This document shows positions 21,394 to 28,149 of a DNA stretch of 28,149 bases, piece by piece. The notes under the pieces were generated by a model. That model did no database searches. It was given only the letters and a program-made list of their open reading frames with translations, and was not told the DNA's origin. The position numbers and the translations under genes are program-made. The stretch is from NCBI GenBank assembly GCA_937923365.1, contig CALAIJ010000325.1, positions 1-28,149 of the forward strand. Reading direction: 5' to 3'. This stretch comes from an uncultured Sulfitobacter sp. (GTDB taxonomy: Bacteria > Pseudomonadota > Alphaproteobacteria > Rhodobacterales > Rhodobacteraceae). The stretch's first letter is position 1, and each line of letters opens with the position of its first letter.

Positions 21394-24300
21394 TCTACGA
21401 CGAAAACTGGGTGAAAGCAGAAGAAGCCAAGCGCCGTCATCTGTCCGAGAACGGTCTTTACAGTGAGGCGGAGGAGCATTCTTCGTGCGGGGTTGGTCTG
21501 GTCGTCAACATAGACGGCTCCAAGACGCGCGCCGTGGTCGAGAATGGCATCAAGGCGTTGAAAGCCATCTGGCACCGCGGTGCGGTTGATGCGGATGGCA
21601 AGACCGGTGATGGTGCGGGTATCCACGTGCAAATCCCCGTGCCGTTCTTCTACGATCAGGTTGAACGCACCGGCCACACGCCACGCCGGAATGAGCTGAT
21701 TGCCGTCGGTCAGGTGTTCCTGCCCCGTACCGACTTTGGCGCGCAGGAGACGTGCCGCACAATCGTCGAAACCGAAGTCCTGCGCATGGGCTACTACATC
21801 TACGGCTGGCGCCATGTGCCCGTGGACGTCGCATGCCTGGGCGAAAAGGCCAACGCCACCCGCCCCGAGATCGAGCAGATCCTGATCAGTAATGCCAAGG
21901 GCGTGGACGAGGAAACCTTCGAGCGCGAGCTCTATGTCATCCGCCGCCGCATTGAAAAGGCCGCCATCGCCGCACAGGTGCCCACGCTTTACATCGCGTC
22001 CATGTCCTGCCGCAGCATCATCTACAAAGGCATGATGCTGGCCGAGCAGGTTGCGGAATTCTATCCCGACCTGATGGACGAACGCTTTGTCAGCGCCTTT
22101 GCGATTTACCACCAGCGCTATTCCACCAACACCTTCCCGCAGTGGTGGTTGGCGCAGCCTTTCCGCATGCTGGCCCACAACGGAGAGATCAACACGCTTA
22201 AGGGCAACCTTAACTGGATGAAGTCCCACGAAATCCGCATGGCCTCCGGCACCTTTGGCGACATGGCCGAAGATATCAAACCCATCGTTGCCGCAGGATC
22301 ATCGGATTCGGCCGCATTAGACTCTGTTTTCGAGGTTCTGGTACGCGCCGGCCGCTCTGCGCCCATGGCCAAGACCATGCTGATCCCGGAGTCGTGGTCC
22401 AAGCAGGCGGTCGAACTTCCGCAGCCGTGGCGCGACATGTATTCCTACTGCAATTCCGTGATGGAGCCGTGGGATGGCCCCGCCGCGCTGGCCATGACCG
22501 ATGGTCGCTGGGTCTGCGCGGGTCTGGACCGAAACGGCCTGCGCCCCATGCGCTATGTAGAGACATCCGATGGCATGCTGATCGCCGGATCAGAGACCGG
22601 CATGGTGCCGCTGGACGAAGCCAATGTCGTCCGCAAAGGCGCGCTTGGCCCCGGTCAGATGATCGGCGTGCACATGGGCAAAGGTGAGCTTTATCACGAC
22701 GAAGAGTTGAAGGACAAAATGTCCGCCGCTTTGCCGTTCGGTGACTGGGTCGGCAAGATCAACGAACTGGACACGGCCCTTGCAGCGGTTGAGGAAAAGC
22801 CGCTGTTTGAGGGTAACGAATTGCGTCGCCGTCAGGTCGCCGCAGGTTTCACCATCGAAGAGCTGGAACAGATCCTTGCCCCCATGGCCGAGGACGGGAA
22901 AGAGACCCTCGCCAGCATGGGCGATGACACGCCATCCGCCGTACTGTCGGGCAAGTATCGTCCGCTCAGCCACTTCTTCCGGCAGAACTTTTCTCAAGTG
23001 ACCAACCCGCCCATCGACAGCTTGCGCGAATACCGCGTGATGAGCCTCAAGACGCGGTTCGGAAACCTCAAGAACGTGTTGGACGAAGACAGCAGCCAGA
23101 CGGAAATCCTTGTGCTCGACAGCCCGTTTGTCGGCAATGCGCAGTTTGACGAACTGGTCTCCCATTTCAACGCGGACACTGTCACCATCGATTGTACCTT
23201 CGAGGCGGGCACAGGCACGCTGAACGCTGGTTTGGCCCGTATCAGAGCCGAATCCGAGGATGCCGTCCGCTCCGGTGCAGGTCATATCGTGCTGACCGAT
23301 CAGGGCAGTGACGGCACGCGTGTTGCGATGCCGATGATCCTTGCCACCAGCGCGGTGCACAGTCACCTCACACGCAAAGGGCTGCGGACGTTCACGTCGC
23401 TGAACGTGCGGTCAGCGGAATGTGTGGATGCACATTACTTTGCGGTTCTCATTGGCTGTGGTGCCACGGTGGTCAACGCCTATCTGGCCGAGGATTCATT
23501 GGCGGACCGGATCAGCCGCGGCTTGCTGGATGTGTCCTTGACGCAGGCTATTCAGCGGTATCGCGAGGCGATTGATCAGGGCCTGCTCAAGATCATGGCC
23601 AAGATGGGCATTTCAGTTGTGTCCTCCTATCGCGGCGGTCTGAATTTCGAAGCAGTCGGATTGTCCCGCGCCATGTGTGCCGAGTTTTTCCCCGGCATGA
23701 CCAGCCGCATCAGTGGCATTGGCGTCACCGGTATTCAGCGCAAGGCAGAGGCCGTGCATGCGCAAGGCTGGCAAGGCGACGGTGTCGTTCTGCCCATCGG
23801 TGGGTTCTACAAGGCGCGCCAGTCCGGCGAGACCCACGCGTGGGAGGCGTCTTCCATGCACATGTTGCAGATGGCCTGTAACAAGGCGTCTTATGCCATG
23901 TGGCAGCAGTATTCTGCCAAGATGCAAAGCAATCCGCCCATTCACTTGCGCGATCTGCTGGACATCAAGCCCATGGGCCAGCCTATCGGGTTGGAGGAGG
24001 TCGAAAGCATCACCTCCATCCGCAAGCGGTTCGTCACGCCGGGCATGTCCTTGGGCGCGCTGTCCCCTGAGGCACACAAGACGCTGAACGTCGCGATGAA
24101 CCGTATCGGTGCCAAGTCCGACAGTGGCGAAGGGGGCGAGGACCCCGCCCACTTTGTGCCCGAACCCAACGGCGACAACCCCTCCGCCAAGATCAAGCAG
24201 GTTGCCAGCGGGCGTTTTGGTGTCACTGCTGAATACCTCAACCAGTGCGAAGAGCTGGAGATCAAAGTCGCCCAGGGTGCCAAGCCTGGCGAGGGCGGGC

Positions 24301-25916
24301 AACTGCCCGGCATGAAGGTCACGGACCTCATTGCGCGGCTGCGGCACTCTACCAAGGGGGTCACGCTGATTTCCCCGCCGCCGCACCACGACATCTATTC
24401 CATCGAGGACCTCGCGCAGCTGATCTATGATCTCAAGCAGATCAACCCGCGCTGTAAGGTGACAGTGAAGCTGGTTGCTTCCTCTGGCGTTGGTACGATT
24501 GCGGCGGGTGTCGCCAAGGCCAAGGCGGATGTGATCCTGATTTCAGGTCACAACGGCGGAACAGGGGCCAGCCCTGCCACCAGCATCAAATATGCGGGCC
24601 TGCCGTGGGAAATGGGCCTGACCGAGGCGCATCAGGTGCTGTCGATGAACAACCTGCGCGACCGTGTCACCCTGCGGACGGATGGTGGTTTGCGCACGGG
24701 CCGTGACATTGTCATGGCCGCCATGCTTGGCGCCGAGGAATACGGGATCGGCACAGCGGCCCTGATCGCGATGGGCTGCATCATGGTGCGCCAGTGTCAG
24801 TCCAACACCTGCCCTGTAGGGGTCTGTACGCAGGACGAAGCCCTGCGCGACAAGTTCACAGGTAACGCCGACAAGGTGGTCAACCTCATCACTTTCTATG
24901 CCTCCGAAGTGCGCGAGATTCTTGCCTCGATCGGGGCACGGTCCCTGGATGAAGTTATCGGCCGGGCCGATTTGTTAACGCAAGTCAGCCGCGGGTCTTC
25001 CCACTTGGATGATCTTGATCTTAACCCGCTGTTGATCACTGTCGATGGGGCACAGAACACGGTCTATGACCGCGACAAGCCACGTCAGGTTGTCGGTGAT
25101 ACGCTGGATGCACAGATTGTCGGCGACGCCGCGCGCTTCCTTGAAGACGGTGAAAAGATGCAACTAAGCTATGCTGTGCAGAACACGCACCGGACAGTTG
25201 GCACGCGGGTGTCCAGCCATATCGTCAAGCGGTTCGGGATGCGCAACCAGTTGCAGCCCGACCACCTGACGATCAAGTTGACAGGATCAGCGGGCCAGTC
25301 GCTCGGGGCATTTGCGGCCCCCGGTCTCAAGCTGGAGGTCTCGGGCGATGCCAATGACTATGTTGGTAAGGGTCTGTCGGGTGGCACCATCGTTGTGCGC
25401 CCGCCCATGGCCAGCGCAATTGTTGCGGCCGAGAATACGATCATCGGGAACACAGTGCTCTATGGCGCTACGGACGGATACCTCTTTGCCGCAGGGCGCG
25501 CAGGTGAGCGGTTTGGCGTGCGCAACTCCGGTGCACGTGTTGTTATCGAAGGGTGCGGGTCAAACGGGTGCGAGTATATGACCGGTGGCGTTGCGGTGAT
25601 CCTTGGCCAGATCGGTGCCAACTTTGGTGCGGGCATGACAGGCGGGATGGCCTATCTGTACGACCCGGAAGGGCGCGCGGCATCGATGATGAACATGGAA
25701 ACGGTTGTTACCTGCCCTGTGGCTGAGGGCCATTGGCTTGAACAGCTGGAAACCCTGCTGACACGGCATCTCGCTGAGACGGGCAGCCGTCTGGCGGCCG
25801 ATATTCTTCAGCACTGGGATGCGGAGCGGCATCACTTTGTTCAGGTTTGTCCTAAGGAGATGCTGGATAAGCTGTCGCATCCGCTGGGCGCGGATGTTGC
25901 GGTACCTGCTGAATAA
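21390..25916 (+). CDS. gltB: Glutamate synthase (NADPH) large subunit
   Basis: 1508 residues, the usual length. The class II glutamine amidotransferase domain should start at Cys33 (SSCGVGLVV) after removal of a 32-residue propeptide; this Cys attacks glutamine and ammonia is channelled inward. The central domain follows, then the FMN/2-oxoglutarate (synthase) domain with GHNGGTGASP at ~1053 and the 3Fe-4S cluster cysteines C1130, C1136 and C1141 (CIMVRQCQSNTC). The C-terminal ~250 residues form the GXGXG beta-helix (GDANDYVGKGLSGGTIVV). The ATG overlaps the previous stop (ATGA). All expected motifs are intact, so the enzyme should be functional with GltD. Confidence 0.98.
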   Translation: MIYDENWVKAEEAKRRHLSENGLYSEAEEHSSCGVGLVVNIDGSKTRAVVENGIKALKAIWHRGAVDADGKTGDGAGIHVQIPVPFFYDQVERTGHTPRRNELIAVGQVFLPRTDFGAQETCRTIVETEVLRMGYYIYGWRHVPVDVACLGEKANATRPEIEQILISNAKGVDEETFERELYVIRRRIEKAAIAAQVPTLYIASMSCRSIIYKGMMLAEQVAEFYPDLMDERFVSAFAIYHQRYSTNTFPQWWLAQPFRMLAHNGEINTLKGNLNWMKSHEIRMASGTFGDMAEDIKPIVAAGSSDSAALDSVFEVLVRAGRSAPMAKTMLIPESWSKQAVELPQPWRDMYSYCNSVMEPWDGPAALAMTDGRWVCAGLDRNGLRPMRYVETSDGMLIAGSETGMVPLDEANVVRKGALGPGQMIGVHMGKGELYHDEELKDKMSAALPFGDWVGKINELDTALAAVEEKPLFEGNELRRRQVAAGFTIEELEQILAPMAEDGKETLASMGDDTPSAVLSGKYRPLSHFFRQNFSQVTNPPIDSLREYRVMSLKTRFGNLKNVLDEDSSQTEILVLDSPFVGNAQFDELVSHFNADTVTIDCTFEAGTGTLNAGLARIRAESEDAVRSGAGHIVLTDQGSDGTRVAMPMILATSAVHSHLTRKGLRTFTSLNVRSAECVDAHYFAVLIGCGATVVNAYLAEDSLADRISRGLLDVSLTQAIQRYREAIDQGLLKIMAKMGISVVSSYRGGLNFEAVGLSRAMCAEFFPGMTSRISGIGVTGIQRKAEAVHAQGWQGDGVVLPIGGFYKARQSGETHAWEASSMHMLQMACNKASYAMWQQYSAKMQSNPPIHLRDLLDIKPMGQPIGLEEVESITSIRKRFVTPGMSLGALSPEAHKTLNVAMNRIGAKSDSGEGGEDPAHFVPEPNGDNPSAKIKQVASGRFGVTAEYLNQCEELEIKVAQGAKPGEGGQLPGMKVTDLIARLRHSTKGVTLISPPPHHDIYSIEDLAQLIYDLKQINPRCKVTVKLVASSGVGTIAAGVAKAKADVILISGHNGGTGASPATSIKYAGLPWEMGLTEAHQVLSMNNLRDRVTLRTDGGLRTGRDIVMAAMLGAEEYGIGTAALIAMGCIMVRQCQSNTCPVGVCTQDEALRDKFTGNADKVVNLITFYASEVREILASIGARSLDEVIGRADLLTQVSRGSSHLDDLDLNPLLITVDGAQNTVYDRDKPRQVVGDTLDAQIVGDAARFLEDGEKMQLSYAVQNTHRTVGTRVSSHIVKRFGMRNQLQPDHLTIKLTGSAGQSLGAFAAPGLKLEVSGDANDYVGKGLSGGTIVVRPPMASAIVAAENTIIGNTVLYGATDGYLFAAGRAGERFGVRNSGARVVIEGCGSNGCEYMTGGVAVILGQIGANFGAGMTGGMAYLYDPEGRAASMMNMETVVTCPVAEGHWLEQLETLLTRHLAETGSRLAADILQHWDAERHHFVQVCPKEMLDKLSHPLGADVAVPAE

Positions 25917-25925
25917 CACCGGCTG

Positions 25926-25944
25926 GGTGGGCCAGAGGCCCACC
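25926..25944. terminator. Hairpin between gltB and the convergent Hint gene
   Basis: A perfect 8-base stem GGTGGGCC (25926-25933) and GGCCCACC (25937-25944) with loop AGA, 10 bases after the gltB stop and 20 bases before the convergent stop at 25965. It can end transcription from both sides. Confidence 0.75.
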
Positions 25945-25964
25945 TTACGATCAACGTGTCGCGC

Positions 25965-27545
25965 CTAGCCCGCGAAAGGCTTGCGCGCGCTCTTTGGTGA
26001 AACGGTGTAAGGCACAGGCTCAATCGGCTCATTCCGCGGCATCATGGCATGCGCCGTTGGAGAGAGCGGCTGTACTGGGCCACCATCCATCACAAGTGGG
26101 TGGGGCATATGCGGCGTTTCGCCTTCCCATTCGCCCTCCCGATAGATGTCTTCCACCGTCGTGCCAGAGCAGGCGAGTACATAGTCCTCGGGCCGCGGGA
26201 GCGCATCTCCGAATTCCCAGTGAAAGGGCATCGGTTCGCTGTTGTCCGTGTAGATCAACCCGTCCTCACCCACATGCCCGCCGCCGGCGTCGATCAAATC
26301 AGCCACTGCATAGGAGCGCGCCCCTTCGATGATAAAGCGCGTCCCAAGGCGGATATGCCCGCGCGCCTTTACGGCAACAGAACCATCGGGCTGACGCGTG
26401 CCAGCGACGGCCTGCACAAACCGGTCATGAGGATGGCCAACAGGCACGTTTGTTGCCGCACGGACAGGCGTTCCATCCCGACTTTCAATCACACCATCAT
26501 CGCGCAACACATCTATCAGCGTCTCAAACTTTTGCGCCCTTGCGCTGTCTGCACGGTAATAGACGTGGCCAGGTGTCACTTTGGTGCCTTGGAAGTTCAG
26601 CAGGATCTTCGCTTGGTTTACCATAGTGCGCGGCACGTAACCGGGCACAAGATTGCCGTTCGTGTCAAAGGCAGCCACCAGATCACCGGTCCGGATTTCT
26701 TCAATCGGCTTTTGCCAAATCTGCGCGCGCACGGTTGCTTGGTCAAAGATGCCGTTGGCATCTGCCTTGAGTTTCTGGTCACGTGGCCACATGTCGATGG
26801 GCGTGCCTGCTGCAAAGCAATTCTCTATGCCATAATAATTGCTGATCTCTTCGATTGCCGCCTGTTTTCCAAAGTAGGCCACGAGGAGGGCCATAATCGG
26901 AAATGGTGAAGAGTTAATGGTTTCGAGTGTGCTTGGCGAAAGCTCATGAATGATCGTGCGCAATTGCTCGATGCTCAGTTCATCTGCGTGGAATATCGAA
27001 GGAATATATTCGACAGCAGTATTCAGGGTGCCTAAGCCGAAACCTTGCGTCATCTCCAGCCGAAGGCCCGCCCCAAGATCATAGCCGGTCGTCGAACTGT
27101 AATCGAGGAATATGCCTGCCTGGGCTTTCCCTCCAACGCCGGTTGACCAGCCAAGGATTTCACGATGATCGCCGAGGATAACCTGCATGCCACCGAAAAC
27201 GCGCACGCTGTCCAGATCAGCGTATAGCTTTCCATCTTGGCCGATTGTTCCCGTAACCTCGAAAGAACCGCCCAGAGAGCCGCCACTTACCGCGCCTCCA
27301 ATAACAAATTGTTCTGTTGCCGGGTTGCGCTCAATGGTGATTTCATACCCGCCCCACGGCGTGCCAAAAGTCCTGTCATATCCAAGCGAAGCATCTAGCG
27401 TGTCCCAACTCAGATGACCTGCGGCAACCCAGTCTGAAAATACCTTGGGCAAGCCAACAGTTGTCGAGATGGTTGACTGAATGCCACTGCTTGTCGTGTG
27501 ATTGACAATGTCAAATTCGCTATTGCTTTGAAGAACGACACCCAA
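25965..27545 (-). CDS. Hint-domain (hedgehog/intein-type) protein
   Basis: 526 residues. The N-terminal ~240 residues are a Gly-rich, beta-prone region of unknown family with no signal peptide. The Hint domain then starts at Cys243 in ENCFAAGTPIDMW, the usual block A with a catalytic Cys, and has block B TPGH at 324-327. The segment IEEIRTGDLVAAFD between them is typical of bacterial Hint proteins. Hint domains rearrange the peptide bond before the Cys and can cut off or splice the flanking parts, so the N-terminal part could be released. The C-terminal ~100 residues are Pro-rich and not recognised. The start is a TTG at 27545; AGGA lies 7 bases before it and an in-frame stop lies just upstream (TAG, 27555-27557). 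A small membrane-protein gene precedes it by 20 bases. Such proteins occur in polymorphic-toxin and surface-protein settings; no toxin domain is recognised here. Confidence 0.75.
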   Translation of the reverse strand: MGVVLQSNSEFDIVNHTTSSGIQSTISTTVGLPKVFSDWVAAGHLSWDTLDASLGYDRTFGTPWGGYEITIERNPATEQFVIGGAVSGGSLGGSFEVTGTIGQDGKLYADLDSVRVFGGMQVILGDHREILGWSTGVGGKAQAGIFLDYSSTTGYDLGAGLRLEMTQGFGLGTLNTAVEYIPSIFHADELSIEQLRTIIHELSPSTLETINSSPFPIMALLVAYFGKQAAIEEISNYYGIENCFAAGTPIDMWPRDQKLKADANGIFDQATVRAQIWQKPIEEIRTGDLVAAFDTNGNLVPGYVPRTMVNQAKILLNFQGTKVTPGHVYYRADSARAQKFETLIDVLRDDGVIESRDGTPVRAATNVPVGHPHDRFVQAVAGTRQPDGSVAVKARGHIRLGTRFIIEGARSYAVADLIDAGGGHVGEDGLIYTDNSEPMPFHWEFGDALPRPEDYVLACSGTTVEDIYREGEWEGETPHMPHPLVMDGGPVQPLSPTAHAMMPRNEPIEPVPYTVSPKSARKPFAG

Positions 27546-27565
27546 AGTTCTTTCCTATCCTGACT

Positions 27566-27781
27566 TTAGTCGGTTCGGTTGGCTTTGATAAACTTCGACA
27601 ACCGTCGCTCGAGTATGAATACACATACAACCCAAAATAGAAAGGCGATGTTAAGTGCCGCATTGCCCCAGTTTGGAAAAAGCGTTGCCCGAAGCAAAAA
27701 GAAAAGAAGCGGTATGCCGACGATACCAAGTATCAGTGCAATTGCCCTCTTGGTCGTCTCCTTTTTGTGTTCTCGGTTCAT
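27566..27781 (-). CDS. Small two-helix membrane protein upstream of the Hint gene
   Basis: 71 residues from the ATG at 27781. Hydrophobic helices lie at about residues 13-30 (AIALILGIVGIPLLFFLL) and 40-57 (AALNIAFLFWVVCVFILE), with basic ends (NREHKKETTKR and RRLSKFIK). It therefore looks like a small inner-membrane hairpin. I do not recognise the family. A GTG at 27805 would extend it by 8 residues but has no ribosome site; the ATG has only a distant GAAGG. The gene ends 20 bases before the Hint start on the same strand, so the two are probably co-transcribed. A membrane anchor, an export helper or an immunity-like partner are possible; none is shown by the sequence. Confidence 0.65.
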   Translation of the reverse strand: MNREHKKETTKRAIALILGIVGIPLLFFLLRATLFPNWGNAALNIAFLFWVVCVFILERRLSKFIKANRTD

Positions 27782-28124
27782 ATTATCTGTTCGACCTTCT
27801 TTCACTGCTCGGAGGTACTCTGATACGCATTTCGCCGAAAGCTGGTTGGCGATTTGGCTTATCCCACATACGCGACACTGAATAAATAAGGGCAGGTGTG
27901 TTCATGTTCTTTGTGGATGGATACCCGTTTGTGGAATGCTGCTGTAAAAGGCGGCCATTTGCCAGCGTCCAAATGAGCGAAGCTGGCGTTTTCTCGCTGG
28001 GTGATCTTCCTGCCCCAGTTTCGTCACATTCGTCATAATTTTGCCTTAATGTCTCCCTAATTTGCCTTCTGAGGTTTTCCGCCAAGAGAAAACCCAAGAG
28101 GCAGATTTAGGTGAGAACGCGCGA
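27782..28124. promoter_or_regulatory. Intergenic region with dyad, direct repeat and CtrA-like half sites
   Basis: No gene is supported here. It separates the minus-strand membrane/Hint pair from a plus-strand start at 28125. Near its right end TAATTTTGCCTT (28036-28047) is nearly repeated as TAATTTGCCTT (28058-28068), about two helix turns apart. Between them TTAA-N7-CTAA (28046-28060) is one base off the CtrA site TTAA-N7-TTAA. A dyad GGTTTTC (28073-28079) and GAAAACC (28089-28095), flanked by TGCCT/AGGCA, could fold in the leader RNA. Confidence 0.4.
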
Positions 28125-28149
28125 TGCCCACATCGTATTTCGACCAGTT
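28125..28149 (+). CDS. 5' end of a plus-strand gene running off the window
   Basis: GGTGAG (28111-28116) lies 8 bases before ATG at 28125, and the frame reads MPTSYFDQ to the edge. Eight codons cannot identify a product. The ribosome site, the upstream dyad and the divergent layout support a real start. Confidence 0.45.

Noticed and set aside
22590..23366. Long minus-strand frame inside gltB (also 23613-24389)
   Set aside because: It lies wholly opposite a fully intact glutamate synthase gene and shows no family features.
27783..28097. 104-codon minus-strand frame upstream of the membrane protein
   Set aside because: No motif or ribosome site, polar low-complexity composition, and it overlaps the dyad and repeat region. 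I treat it as intergenic.

Overview
The window looks like chromosomal DNA of a marine alphaproteobacterium of the Rhodobacteraceae (Roseobacter group). The evidence is high GC, third-position GC bias, frequent GTG/TTG starts, and familiar gene neighbourhoods: tRNA-Leu, an NDUFA9-type reductase, uppP, then gltD and gltB; also a giant repeat-rich surface protein beside a HlyD-type adaptor and SapC. The species cannot be named from the sequence alone.

Layout. (1) Bases 3-11216 hold the 3' part of a giant surface or secreted protein, open through the left edge, with more than 3,700 residues visible. Its order is beta-helix repeats, Calx-beta-like modules, a long RTX calcium-binding block built on a ~59-residue super-repeat, and a distinct tail. 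(2) Bases 11289-13016 carry a convergent HlyD-like periplasmic adaptor and a divergent SapC-family gene, which fit an export or cell-surface role next to the giant protein. (3) Bases 13264-15670 form a small cluster: a TetR repressor with two operator-like dyads in the shared divergent promoter, two exported SnoaL/NTF2-fold proteins, and an exported protein with the 'luciferase' (PF17648-like) domain. (4) Bases 15671-16222 are mostly decayed DNA containing a signal-peptide gene relic with an in-frame stop. The stretch is bracketed by a 10-bp direct repeat that includes the 3' end of tRNA-Leu(CAG). (5) Bases 16477-18269 hold an NDUFA9-type reductase and uppP, overlapping by one base and closed by a terminator. 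(6) Bases 18427-25916 are a glutamate synthase operon, gltD - GFA - GFA - exported protein - gltB. All four junctions overlap by 1-4 bases, so three extra genes sit between the two subunits. (7) Bases 25965-27781 on the minus strand encode a small two-helix membrane protein followed by a Hint (hedgehog/intein-type) protein. (8) At the right edge a new plus-strand gene appears to start at 28125, behind a dyad and a direct repeat.

How they fit together. Glutamate synthase, UppP and the tRNA are core functions. The accessory interest lies in three places: the giant calcium-binding protein with its neighbours, the TetR-controlled exported NTF2-like set, and the Hint protein with its small membrane partner. 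I saw no CRISPR array, transposase or intact prophage. Functions given for accessory genes are inferences from motifs and context.
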